A DNA stretch of 64,000 bases. Origin: Chryseobacterium sp. OV279. Its GTDB lineage: Bacteria > Bacteroidota > Bacteroidia > Flavobacteriales > Weeksellaceae. Position numbers and translations under genes: made by a program. Within the stretch, counting starts at the first letter, position 1, and every line of letters begins with the position of its first letter. Shown one piece after another: positions 48,662-58,035 of the stretch. The notes below the pieces were generated by a model. It saw only the letters and a list, made by a program, of their open reading frames with translations, was not told where the DNA came from and made no database searches. Location: contig NZ_FQUD01000004.1 of assembly GCF_900128945.1 (NCBI RefSeq), positions 496,001 to 560,000 on the forward strand, in the 5' to 3' direction.

Positions 48662-50914
48662 TTATTCTCTGTTTTTTACCAATACCCAGCCTGAGTATTT
48701 GGTAGCGGTATTATTCTTGTCATTTTCATTCCAGGAGATAGAATACCAGTAAGTTCCTGTAAGGACCTTCTTGCCGGAAGCAGTTCCATCCCATTTGAAG
48801 TTTCTGATTTTGTCAGCTTCGTAAAGTTTATTACCATATCTGTCATATACGATGAATAAAAGATTTTTCTTATAAGCCAGAGCAGAATAATCAATAAAAT
48901 CATTTACATTATCGCCGTTTGGAGTTATCGCATTGATCAGGTTTGGAACGGTGATCTGTACTTCAACAGGTGTACAGTTGTAAAAGTCTTTCACGAAAAC
49001 TTTAGCTTCCCCTCTGTGAAGTCCTGTAAACGTATTCGAATCCTGCCAGTCTATACCATTCAGCGAATATTTATAAGGCGGGGTGCCTCCTGAAACATTG
49101 ACCGTTACTGTGGTATTGTTGATGTCGATGCTTGTTACCACAGGATTGGCAGAAGCAACCACTTTTACCATTTGGGTCGTAATACAATTTCCTGTTTTTA
49201 ATTTTACCCAATAAAGACCTACTCCAACATTTTGAATTGAAGGTGTTGTCGCACCGGTGATCCATTCATAGCCGTCAAAACCGGGACCTGCATCCAGATT
49301 GGTTCTTCCGTCTACACAGATTATTTTGTCTTTTAATACAGAAGAGGTTACAGGTGGTAATACGTTAAGATTTACTTTTGCCAGAGCAAAACAGTTATTA
49401 GAGTCTGTTACTTTTACATAGATCGCAGTGCTCACCGACATGTACTGAAGCGGATTGACAATCTCATTGGTTCCTGCTAAAGCATCTGCTACAGAGGTAT
49501 AATATTTTTTGGTGAAACCGCTTGTCAGGGTTGTTACATTAGCGGAAGTCAGGTCAAAGACAGCACTCGTAATATTGTTCTGTATAAAACATGAGCGCAG
49601 CGTGACTTCTCTTACAGGAGTTTCCGGTAAAAATGCAAGTGTAATTTTTGCATTGCCCGTACATCCAAGTGGTGTGGTTACTTTTACATAAACACTTCCC
49701 GGCGCAGAAGTATAGGTGGCCGGATTGGTAATCTCATTGGTTCCGGCATTCAGGTCAGCCAGTGTTCTGTAGTATTTTTTGACTACAGTAAGTCCGCCGG
49801 CGACATCCGCAGCGTTGAGGTTGAATAATCCGTTTCCTGCCTTATTGTTATTACATGCCAGTAAAGTTTTATCCGTGAGAAGAAGAGGAGCAAGAACAAG
49901 CTGTATTTTTCCGTCAGGGTTATCACATAATATTCCTGCGTTATCCTTTACCACTACGGTTACCGTAGTATTTGCATTGAACTGGAAGTTTGTAGGAGTT
50001 GTAATGGGCGTCCCACCTTGAAAATAAGTAAATGTATAGTTGGAAGGATTGCTTACAAACTGAGAATTAAAAGTCGTTAAATTCACAGATCCGAATCCGG
50101 TCGCAGGATTTGGACAGAAAGACTGTGTTGCTGTAGCCTGTAAAATTGGAACTTTGTCTGTATAGATTTTTACATTTTTAATAGAATGTCTGGATCTCGC
50201 CCCTCCGGTAGAAGCTGAAAACCCGAAATATCCAATCGTCATAGCAGCTGCAGTACCTGAAGGTGCGAATGACTGATTACAGATCAGTGTTCCGTCCATA
50301 GTAATTTTTACAATCCAGTTAACCGGATTGGCAGGATCTACCTGAGCCGTTACTTCAACATGTTTATAGGTGGCTCCCTGGAAAGGAATCGTTGTATTCA
50401 GATCCGGTGAGTGAAAAGAACTTCCGGGAGTATTGAAAAACTCTACGTTGTTGGTATCAGAGGTATTGGCTACCTGTCCGTAAGCCACATGCACCTTACT
50501 CATAGTAGCGGTAGTTGTGTTGTTGTACGTATCAAATCCTACAATAAATCCTACGGCATTTTGGGAAACTCCAAGACCTGAACCTAATACGCTTGCAACA
50601 GGAGGATTGGCCAGATACCAGAAAGCAATACCGTCTCCGTTGGACGTTTGGTTGGAATCCATTCTAAAATCGAATTCTACTCTCCACTTGTCACAGTATT
50701 TTAAGTTGATCTGATCATTCAGACGTATGGATCCGGATTGATTATTCGTATCCGGAGTAAGCTGAATAAAATCACCGTTTACCTGTGCGGGATTCACCAT
50801 TGTCCATCCTGTGGTAGCCACCGGATTTCCTGTTAACTGATAGGTTTGAGAAAACATTCCGCCTGACAAAAAGATCAGAAAGAATGAAATATAAGACAGT
50901 AAAATTTTATTCAT
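48662..50914 (-). CDS. T9SS type B substrate, L-type lectin-like (paralogue L2)
   Basis: A 750-residue paralogue of the 46156 gene. The leader (1-22), lectin-like region (QLTGNPVATTGWTMVNPAQV, GDGIAFWYLANP) and repeats are followed by a type B sorting domain (NLINAITPNGDNVNDFIDYS, ending KYSGWVLVKNRE). The C-terminal part from about residue 438 is closest to the 53585 gene (shared VYDRYGNKLYEA and YWYSISWNENDK-type segments), not to its N-terminal twin. It should be exported through the T9SS. The ligand is unknown. Confidence 0.92.
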   Translation of the reverse strand: MNKILLSYISFFLIFLSGGMFSQTYQLTGNPVATTGWTMVNPAQVNGDFIQLTPDTNNQSGSIRLNDQINLKYCDKWRVEFDFRMDSNQTSNGDGIAFWYLANPPVASVLGSGLGVSQNAVGFIVGFDTYNNTTTATMSKVHVAYGQVANTSDTNNVEFFNTPGSSFHSPDLNTTIPFQGATYKHVEVTAQVDPANPVNWIVKITMDGTLICNQSFAPSGTAAAMTIGYFGFSASTGGARSRHSIKNVKIYTDKVPILQATATQSFCPNPATGFGSVNLTTFNSQFVSNPSNYTFTYFQGGTPITTPTNFQFNANTTVTVVVKDNAGILCDNPDGKIQLVLAPLLLTDKTLLACNNNKAGNGLFNLNAADVAGGLTVVKKYYRTLADLNAGTNEITNPATYTSAPGSVYVKVTTPLGCTGNAKITLAFLPETPVREVTLRSCFIQNNITSAVFDLTSANVTTLTSGFTKKYYTSVADALAGTNEIVNPLQYMSVSTAIYVKVTDSNNCFALAKVNLNVLPPVTSSVLKDKIICVDGRTNLDAGPGFDGYEWITGATTPSIQNVGVGLYWVKLKTGNCITTQMVKVVASANPVVTSIDINNTTVTVNVSGGTPPYKYSLNGIDWQDSNTFTGLHRGEAKVFVKDFYNCTPVEVQITVPNLINAITPNGDNVNDFIDYSALAYKKNLLFIVYDRYGNKLYEADKIRNFKWDGTASGKKVLTGTYWYSISWNENDKNNTATKYSGWVLVKNRE

Positions 50915-51072
50915 TGAATTGGGATTACTTTTAATTAGATGCTGTAAATATATTAAATCCCAATTAATTTATGTATGTTTAATGTTAATTTTACTGAATA
51001 TGATGATAAATTTTCAATAATGATAAGGAAAACTAAAGAATGTCGTATGTAATGAGTAGTAATTTAGATTCA

Positions 51073-51549
51073 TTAAAAAAGAGAGTTGCTCTCCAAACCT
51101 TCAAAATAAGAGTCGATTTCCAGATCGGATGAGTTGGCAGCAGCTACAGCAAGCTTATCACAAAGTTCATTTTCAAAATGTCCTGCATGACCTTTTACCC
51201 AGTGCATTTTTGGAGTATGCTTATTGTACATCTCGATGAATCTTTTCCACAGGTCGGGGTTTTTCACATTTTTCCATCCTCTTTTGATCCATCCCGCGAT
51301 CCAGTTCTGATTCACCGCATCCGCTACATATTTGCTGTCTGTATAAATGTGAATGTCGTTCTCCGAAGACTTTAGTTTTTCCATAGCGGAGATCACAGCC
51401 AGAAGTTCCATCCTGTTGTTGGTGGTTTTTCTGAATCCTTTGGAGAATGTTTTCTGATAGTTTTTTTCAGGAACGCGCATAAGGATTCCGTAACCTCCTT
51501 TTCCGGGATTTCCGCTGCAGGCACCGTCCGTGTATATTTCTATTCTCAA
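51073..51549 (-). CDS. rnhA: Ribonuclease HI
   Basis: A 158-residue RNase H that cuts RNA in RNA-DNA hybrids. Catalytic residues: EIYTDGACSGNPGKGGYG (Asp), NNRMELLAVISAM (Glu), IHIYTDSKYVADAV (Asp) and VKGHAGHFENELCDKLA (His/Asp). No leader or extra domain. Same strand as dnaB, 86 bp downstream of it; both are housekeeping genes sitting between the two pairs of T9SS paralogues. Confidence 0.95.
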   Translation of the reverse strand: MRIEIYTDGACSGNPGKGGYGILMRVPEKNYQKTFSKGFRKTTNNRMELLAVISAMEKLKSSENDIHIYTDSKYVADAVNQNWIAGWIKRGWKNVKNPDLWKRFIEMYNKHTPKMHWVKGHAGHFENELCDKLAVAAANSSDLEIDSYFEGLESNSLF

Positions 51550-51635
51550 AAGTTCTGGTATATATAAAATCAGTATTCTGCAACAAATAGCTTACAGGAT
51601 ACCGAGCTGTTATTTAATTTAAAATGATAGGGTTT

Positions 51636-53225
51636 CTAGAACGGGAAATCATCATCGTCATCGAAATCATTCATGGAAGACCCGGAAAGTTTTGAACTGT
51701 CCGGAAGATCAAATGCTGCACCTGGCTGAATGGTAGTCTTAATCTTATCAAAACCACTTGGTTCATTAGATCCAAAATTGGAAGGATAACCTCCCATACC
51801 GCCATCTAACGCAGCTTCAATATCACCAAATCTTGCAAAATGTTTTAAGAAGGATAATCTCACATCGGCTGTAGCACCATTCCTGTGTTTAGCAATGATC
51901 AGCTCGGCCTGGTTTTCCGTTGGGGTTTCCGCGCCTTCTTCGTCATTATCCCAAACTGCAATTTTATAGTACTCCGGTCTGAAGATAAAAGATACGATAT
52001 CCGCATCCTGCTCAATCGCTCCGGATTCCCTCAGGTCGGAAAGCTGAGGTCGTTTTCCCGGACGGGCCTCCACACTTCTCGACAGCTGGGAAAGAGCAAT
52101 TACCGGTACGTTAAGTTCTTTAGCAATCGCTTTCAGTGAACGTGAAATCATGGAAATTTCCTGTTCACGGTTCCCGACTCCTTTTCCTCCGCCTCCTGCG
52201 GTCATCAGCTGAAGGTAGTCGACCATGATCAGTCTTACGCCATGCTGCATTACCAGTCTTCGGCATTTTGCACGGAAGTCGAATATAGAAAGGGAAGGGG
52301 TTTCGTCAATAAAAAGCGGTGCGTTTTCCAGTTCGGATACGTTGGAGAATAGTCTCTGCCATTCTTCATCGTCCAAAGTTCCTTTTCTCAGTTTTTCAGA
52401 AGAAATTTTCGTTTCGGAAGCAATCATCCTGGTGATCAGCTGTACGGATGCCATCTCGAGAGAGAACAGCACCATTGGAATTTTGTGACCTACAGCAATG
52501 TTTCTGGCCATAGACAGAAGGAATGCTGTTTTACCCATCGCGGGACGGGCTGCTATAATGATGAGGTCGGAATTCTGCCAACCTCCGGTTTCTTTATCTA
52601 TATCTCTGAATCCTGAAGGAACACCGGAAAGTCCTTCTTTATCTTTCAAAGATTTAATGGTGTCAATGGCCTGCTTTACCAATGAGTTAGCCGTGTCAAA
52701 TCCTTTTTTGATCGTACCGTTCGTGATCTCAAAGAATGACTGTTCTGCTTTGTCCAGAAGTTCAAATACATCCGTAGATTCTTTATAGGAAGAATCAATC
52801 ACATTGGCAGATACATTGATCAGACTTCTTAAGATATATTTTTCAAGGATGACACGTACGTGGTATTCAATATGGGCAGATGAACTTACGCCCATGGTAA
52901 GATCAATAATATAATGGTCTCCGCCGGCCTGGCTTAATTTATCTTCTTTCTTTAGCTCCTGAATGATCGTCATAAGATCCACAGGATGGTTGCCTTCATA
53001 AAGTTTTAAAATCGTAGCAAAAATGACCTGATGTCTGGGATCGTAAAATACTTCTGAAGTAAGAAGGTCAATAGAGTGGTCAAGACCTTTCTTGTCAATA
53101 AGAAAAGTTCCTATCACCAGTCTTTCAAAATCTACAGCATTGGGTGGCATTTTTCCATCCGCAATAGACAGTTCTCTTGCAAAGTTTCCGTGTGTAAGGG
53201 ATGATAATGTTTCTTTCTGCGCCAT
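51636..53225 (-). CDS. dnaB: Replicative DNA helicase
   Basis: A 529-residue hexameric helicase. The N-terminal domain starts with PPNAVDFERLVIGTFLIDKK, and the RecA-like domain has Walker A AARPAMGKTAFLLSMARNIA (about residue 228) and the VRLIMVDYLQLMT Walker B, then LSQLSRSVEARPGKRPQLSD and the DNA loop. No intein is present. The C-terminal tail is acidic and Asp-rich (DDDDDFPF). It is on the minus strand with rnhA downstream. Confidence 0.96.
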   Translation of the reverse strand: MAQKETLSSLTHGNFARELSIADGKMPPNAVDFERLVIGTFLIDKKGLDHSIDLLTSEVFYDPRHQVIFATILKLYEGNHPVDLMTIIQELKKEDKLSQAGGDHYIIDLTMGVSSSAHIEYHVRVILEKYILRSLINVSANVIDSSYKESTDVFELLDKAEQSFFEITNGTIKKGFDTANSLVKQAIDTIKSLKDKEGLSGVPSGFRDIDKETGGWQNSDLIIIAARPAMGKTAFLLSMARNIAVGHKIPMVLFSLEMASVQLITRMIASETKISSEKLRKGTLDDEEWQRLFSNVSELENAPLFIDETPSLSIFDFRAKCRRLVMQHGVRLIMVDYLQLMTAGGGGKGVGNREQEISMISRSLKAIAKELNVPVIALSQLSRSVEARPGKRPQLSDLRESGAIEQDADIVSFIFRPEYYKIAVWDNDEEGAETPTENQAELIIAKHRNGATADVRLSFLKHFARFGDIEAALDGGMGGYPSNFGSNEPSGFDKIKTTIQPGAAFDLPDSSKLSGSSMNDFDDDDDFPF

Positions 53226-53584
53226 GATGCAAAGATAGTTTATTTAAAAAAAATAATTAAAAAATAGTAACTAACAAGTTATCAGCATTCCTCTGTAAGA
53301 TGCAATGGACAGAAAGTATGAGAATGTTAGTAAAAAGCGGGGATCAAAAATAGAAAAATTTCAACAAGTATTACTCAATCGGATGAAAATGATAAGTGTT
53401 TTTTTAGATGTCAGATTTCAGACGTGAGACATCAGACAACAGAAGGGCTAAATGTGCATCCCGTACTCCGGAAACTCTCCGATTCTTAAACGCAAAAACC
53501 AGTACTTCGTATCCCGGAAACTTCCAAATAAAAAAAAGACTGCCATTTACGACAGTCTTTTCTTGTGATGTAAGAATTGATTTA
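53226..53584. other. 359-bp non-coding gap upstream of dnaB
   Basis: Holds a degenerate ATGTCAGATTTCAGAC-type tract (about 53408-53440), related to one at 36302-36342, and the terminator for the gene at 53585. Also a TATCTTTG box on the minus strand (53237-53230), near the dnaB ATG. Nothing else is seen. Confidence 0.55.
53531..53562 (-). terminator. Intrinsic terminator after the third T9SS substrate gene
   Basis: AAAAGACTG and CAGTCTTTT pair around about 10 bases and have flanking A/T runs, 23 bp beyond the stop at 53585. Confidence 0.82.
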
Positions 53585-55702
53585 TTATTCTTTATTTTTT
53601 AACAGGATCCATCCTGAATATTTCGTTTCGGTACTGTTCTTATCGTTTTCGTTCCATGAGATCGTATACCAGTAAGTTCCTGTAGGAATTTTCTTACCTG
53701 AAGCGGTTCCGTCCCATTTGTAATCTCTCATTTTGTTAGCCTCATAAAGTTTGTTTCCATATCGGTCATACACGATGAAAACAAGGTTTTTCTTATAAGA
53801 CAGAGCAGAATAATCGATCTCGTCATTGATCTTATCTCCGTTTGGAGTAATGGCGTTGATCAGATTCGGTACGGTCACTGTAATCTGGATAGGGTTACAG
53901 TTGAAAGAATCCTTTAAGAAGATCTTGTTATCTCCTCTAGGAAGTCCACTGAATGTGTTCGCTGCCTGCCAGGTGACACCATCTAATGAATACATATAAG
54001 GAGGAGTTCCGCCTGAAGCATTCACGGTGATCGTGTTGTTGCTGATGTCTACAGAAGAAATGACCGGCTGCGAAGAAGCAAAAACGGTTACCGTCTGTAA
54101 TGTAAAACATTTTCCTGTTTTCAGTTTTACCCAGTATACCCCGATTCCTACATTGCTGATGGTTTGAGTAGTCGCACCGGTGCTCCATTCATATCCGTCG
54201 AATCCAGGTCCTGCATCTAATGTTGTCTTAGCTTCAGCACAGATCGTTTTGTCTTTCAGAACTGCAGATTTTACAGGAGGAAGAACTCTTAATGTGATTT
54301 TGGCAATATCATAACACTGATTAGCGTTGGTCACTCTTACATAAACTTCAGTACTTGTTGTAATGTAAGCATCCGGATTCGCAATAGGATTCGTTTCGGC
54401 TTTCGCATCGTTTAGTGTTTTATAGAATTTACTTGTTTGTCCTGCTATTGAACCTACGTTAACTTTTGTAAGGTCAAACTTAGCCTGCAGGATGTCGTTT
54501 TCTATATAACATTCTTCAACCAGTGCATCTCTTAACGTGACTACCGGATGGAATGATAATGTAATATTTCCTACAGCAGTACATCCAAAAGCAGAAGTTA
54601 CTTTTGCATAGACAGTTTTCTGAGGAGAAATATAATCGGTAGGACTTGTAATCTCATTGGTGTCAGCATTTAGATCAGCCAGTGTTGGGTAGTATTTTTT
54701 TGTACCACCAGTGAATACATCTGCTGTGGTAAGGTCAAACTTTCCGGTTCCCTCACCGTCATTATTACATGCGAAAATAGTAGCATTTTTCGCCGTGATG
54801 CTGGCATTTACAAATTTGAATTTCCCGCTGATGAAGCATTTATTGACCACATTGTTAGGGTCGTCAGGGTCCAGATATCGGATTCTGTAGTAATAATCAG
54901 TTGTTGCATTTACCGTTGTGATCGTTAGAGGATTATTTCCTGTTATCACATCATTGGTGTCGTTATGGTAAGTAACTTTAAAGTTAGGGCTATTTCCATT
55001 GATGATGCCTGCAGTAAGGGTGTTAAAATTAAACTGTGAAGGAAGTCCGCATACCATCACCGTTGTAGGATCGGTTGGAGTAGCTCCTGGAATTCCAGGT
55101 GGAATAAATGGATTAGGGGCCAGAGTTGGGTTGTTAAATGCAGAGCTTAAGGTAGCAGTACCACCCCAGATCAACTTAAATCCATCATCAGAATTTCTGT
55201 GATTGTCTATAATAAGATAATACGTTTGTCCAGCCAGTACATTCATGTAAGGGCTCCATTCTGCCTGGTTACCTCCGGTTCCGTTTGCATTGGGAGTTGC
55301 AGGCGGCGGCACGGTCAGGCTGAGTCCGGTATTTCCACTGGCAACAGTACCAACATAGTTACATCTAAGGGGCGTTACAAAAGCGTTACCTGATTGTAGC
55401 GAGGTGCATCCGTTAGAAGTTGGGCCATATACAGCAAAATCGTAGTCATCTGTATTAACGTTGGCATCTATCACAAAGGTTAATGTTCCGGGTGTTGCTA
55501 TCGTAAAAGTATACCATACTGAGCGATTTTCATTGATGGCCAGACATCCGTTTGCTGAAAGATTCTCAGCAATAGTTCCATGGTCTGATGGTGTGTAGGA
55601 AATATCCGAGTTTCCACAGAGTGGAATAGCTGTAACGCAGTCGGACTGTGCATAAAACACCTGCGCTACAAATAGAATTAAAAGAAGTAATGTTTTTTTC
55701 AT
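53585..55702 (-). CDS. T9SS type B substrate (paralogue P1)
   Basis: A 705-residue secreted protein. Signal peptide (1-18, VAQVFYAQ). The N-terminal region has DCVTAIPLCGNSDISYTPSD and SVWYTFTIATPGTLTFVIDA, which is PPC-like (pre-peptidase C), then a domain from about 205 to 305 with VMVCGLPSQFNFNTLTAGI, three or four Ig-like repeats, and a type B sorting domain (NLINAITPNGDKINDEIDYS, ending KYSGWILLKNKE). The first half resembles the gene at 55809; the C-terminal third matches the 48662 gene. Export by the T9SS is expected. Confidence 0.92.
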   Translation of the reverse strand: MKKTLLLLILFVAQVFYAQSDCVTAIPLCGNSDISYTPSDHGTIAENLSANGCLAINENRSVWYTFTIATPGTLTFVIDANVNTDDYDFAVYGPTSNGCTSLQSGNAFVTPLRCNYVGTVASGNTGLSLTVPPPATPNANGTGGNQAEWSPYMNVLAGQTYYLIIDNHRNSDDGFKLIWGGTATLSSAFNNPTLAPNPFIPPGIPGATPTDPTTVMVCGLPSQFNFNTLTAGIINGNSPNFKVTYHNDTNDVITGNNPLTITTVNATTDYYYRIRYLDPDDPNNVVNKCFISGKFKFVNASITAKNATIFACNNDGEGTGKFDLTTADVFTGGTKKYYPTLADLNADTNEITSPTDYISPQKTVYAKVTSAFGCTAVGNITLSFHPVVTLRDALVEECYIENDILQAKFDLTKVNVGSIAGQTSKFYKTLNDAKAETNPIANPDAYITTSTEVYVRVTNANQCYDIAKITLRVLPPVKSAVLKDKTICAEAKTTLDAGPGFDGYEWSTGATTQTISNVGIGVYWVKLKTGKCFTLQTVTVFASSQPVISSVDISNNTITVNASGGTPPYMYSLDGVTWQAANTFSGLPRGDNKIFLKDSFNCNPIQITVTVPNLINAITPNGDKINDEIDYSALSYKKNLVFIVYDRYGNKLYEANKMRDYKWDGTASGKKIPTGTYWYTISWNENDKNSTETKYSGWILLKNKE

Positions 55703-55763
55703 GTTTAAAATGATTTTCGTGAAACAAGATTTGAGAAAAATAAAGTTATCAGCATTTATGTTG

Positions 55764-55795
55764 AAAAAAAACCGCCCCGTAGAGCGGTTTTCTGT
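55764..55795 (-). terminator. Intrinsic terminator after the fourth T9SS substrate gene
   Basis: AAACCGC and GCGGTTT pair around a short loop with A/T runs, 14 bp beyond the stop at 55809. Confidence 0.82.
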
Positions 55796-55808
55796 TTTTC
55801 TATAATGA

Positions 55809-57944
55809 TTATTCTCTGTTTTTTACCATTACCCATCCTGAAAACTTGAATGGTGTATTCTTTTTATCATTTTCATTCCATGTTACAGAGTACCAGTAGG
55901 TTCCTGTAGGAATCTTTTTGCCGGCTACTGTTCCGTCCCACTTATATCCGTTAGACTTATCAGCCTGATGGATTTTTGTACCATATCGGTCAAAGATACT
56001 CAACACAAGACTTTGTTTTCCAGATAACGCTGAATAATCTATCACATCGTTTACACCATCTCCGTTTGGAGTGATTACGTTGATAAGATTCGGAACCAGA
56101 ACTGTAATGTCTATAGGTTCACAATCATAGGCATCTTTCACATATACTTTGTGGTCACCTCTTGAAATATTGGTGAATACATTAGAATCCTGCCAGTTGA
56201 TATTATCCATAGAATACTTGTAATCCGGATTTCCTCCGATAACATTCACTGTGATTGTAGTGTTTGAAATATCAATGCTTGATACCACAGGTTGCTCAGA
56301 AGCATACACTTTCACTTTCTGTAGTGTGATACAGTTTCCGGTTTTTAATTTAACCCAATAAGTTCCTACAGCTGCATTGTTAATAGCCTGTGTAGTAGCT
56401 CCTGTGCTCCATTCGTAACCGTTGAATCCAGGTCCTGCATCCAGTGTCGTTTTATCCTCGATACAGATGATTTTATCTTTTAAAACGCTTGAATAAACTG
56501 GACCCATTACAGTCAGTGTTATTTTCGCAATATTATAACATCCCTGTGCATTGAATACTTTCGCATACACTACTCCCGTTGGGGCTGTATAAGTAAGGAA
56601 GTTTAAGATTTCGTTCGTTCCGCTTACCGCATCTGCTACAGATGGGTAATATTTTTTCGTTGCTGTTCCTGCTGTTACCGGTGCATTGTTAAGATTGAAT
56701 ACACCCAATGAATGATTGGTTTCAATGAAACACTCTCTTAAAGAAGCATCAGTTACCGCTACCAACGGATGGAATTTCAGTGTGATTTCAGCAGTTGCCG
56801 TACATCCGAATTCATTAGTAGCTTTTACAAATATTTTTCCTTCAGCAGATACGAACTGGTATATAGATGGGCTCGTGATCTCATTTGTTCCTGCATTCAG
56901 GTCGAACATCGTAGGATAATACTTTAGCGTATGGCTAGGTAAGGCTCCAATCGTTGCAGTCGTAAGATCATACATGGCGGTGCCTGAGTTATTATTACTA
57001 CAGCTTGTAAGCGTGGCGTTGTTTAAAGTAAAACTTCCATCCTTGAATTTGAATTTACCTGTAATAAAACAACCGTTCATAGGATTTGTCGGATTCGTCG
57101 GATCCTGATATACAATTCTGTAAAGGTAAGTTGTTGTAAAGTTTACGACCTCTGAAGTCACAGGGTTTCCTCCTGTAATAACATCATTGGTGTTTTTATG
57201 GTAGCTTACTTTGAAGTTGGCACTGTTACCGTTGATAATTCCTGCGCTAAGGGCAGTAAAGTTGAAAGGAGTAGCCAGTGAACATACGGCTATTTCATTC
57301 GGGTTTGCAGGGTTTGCTGCAGGCTGTCCTGGTGTTACAAACGGGAACGGAGCTAATGCAGGATCATTGAATGCAGAGCTTAAGCTTGCAGTCCCGGTCC
57401 ATGTCAGTGAGAATCCATCCGGTGAACTTCTGTAGTTATCCACCACAAGATAATAGGTCTGGCCAGCCTGTACTACCATGTGAGGGCTCCATTCTGCCTG
57501 GTTTCCTGCGCTTCCGTTTGTATTGGGTGGTGGCGGAGGAGGTATGGTAAGCAGTAATCCTGTATTTCCCTGAGATGCCCCTGTACCGTTGAAATTACAT
57601 CTTACAGGCGTTACGAAAACGTTGGCGTTGTTCAAAGAAGTACAGCCGTTTGTGGTAGGGCCATATACGGCAAAGTCATAATCATCGGTATCAATCACCG
57701 GATTAATAACAAATGCCAATGTTCCCGAAGTGGCTGCCGTAAAAGAATACCACACCGAAAAGTGTTCATTTTCAGTGTCACTCAAACATGAGTTGGCACC
57801 AATACCTTCGAGGATAAGTCCAGGTCCGGAAGGGGTGTATGAGATGTCTGAGTTTCCGCAGACAGATATTGCACTAATACAATCTGACTGGGCATATAAG
57901 ATGCGTGAACAGATGATTAGAAAAACGAGTAATGCTTTTTTCAT
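55809..57944 (-). CDS. T9SS type B substrate (paralogue P2)
   Basis: A 711-residue paralogue of the 53585 gene. Signal peptide (1-18, SRILYAQ), PPC-like N-terminal region (DCISAISVCGNSDISYTPSG, SVWYSFTAATSGTLAFVINP), repeats, and a type B sorting domain (NLINVITPNGDGVNDVIDYS, ending KFSGWVMVKNRE). From about residue 398 its sequence tracks the 46156 gene (SLRECFIETNHSLGVFNLNN and KDKIICIEDKTTLDAGPGF) rather than its neighbour at 53585, so the two halves have different relatives. Export by the T9SS is expected. Confidence 0.92.
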   Translation of the reverse strand: MKKALLVFLIICSRILYAQSDCISAISVCGNSDISYTPSGPGLILEGIGANSCLSDTENEHFSVWYSFTAATSGTLAFVINPVIDTDDYDFAVYGPTTNGCTSLNNANVFVTPVRCNFNGTGASQGNTGLLLTIPPPPPPNTNGSAGNQAEWSPHMVVQAGQTYYLVVDNYRSSPDGFSLTWTGTASLSSAFNDPALAPFPFVTPGQPAANPANPNEIAVCSLATPFNFTALSAGIINGNSANFKVSYHKNTNDVITGGNPVTSEVVNFTTTYLYRIVYQDPTNPTNPMNGCFITGKFKFKDGSFTLNNATLTSCSNNNSGTAMYDLTTATIGALPSHTLKYYPTMFDLNAGTNEITSPSIYQFVSAEGKIFVKATNEFGCTATAEITLKFHPLVAVTDASLRECFIETNHSLGVFNLNNAPVTAGTATKKYYPSVADAVSGTNEILNFLTYTAPTGVVYAKVFNAQGCYNIAKITLTVMGPVYSSVLKDKIICIEDKTTLDAGPGFNGYEWSTGATTQAINNAAVGTYWVKLKTGNCITLQKVKVYASEQPVVSSIDISNTTITVNVIGGNPDYKYSMDNINWQDSNVFTNISRGDHKVYVKDAYDCEPIDITVLVPNLINVITPNGDGVNDVIDYSALSGKQSLVLSIFDRYGTKIHQADKSNGYKWDGTVAGKKIPTGTYWYSVTWNENDKKNTPFKFSGWVMVKNRE

Positions 57945-58035
57945 AAAGGGGGATTTAAAAAAAACAAATATAAAAAATTATTAAAGTTAAATTAAAGTTT
58001 TTGTGATATATTTAATAGAATGAACATATTATTGC

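Noticed and set aside
53230..53237. TATCTTTG box on the minus strand before dnaB
   Set aside because: It fits the -7 consensus, but no TTG lies at the right distance, so I do not list it as a promoter.
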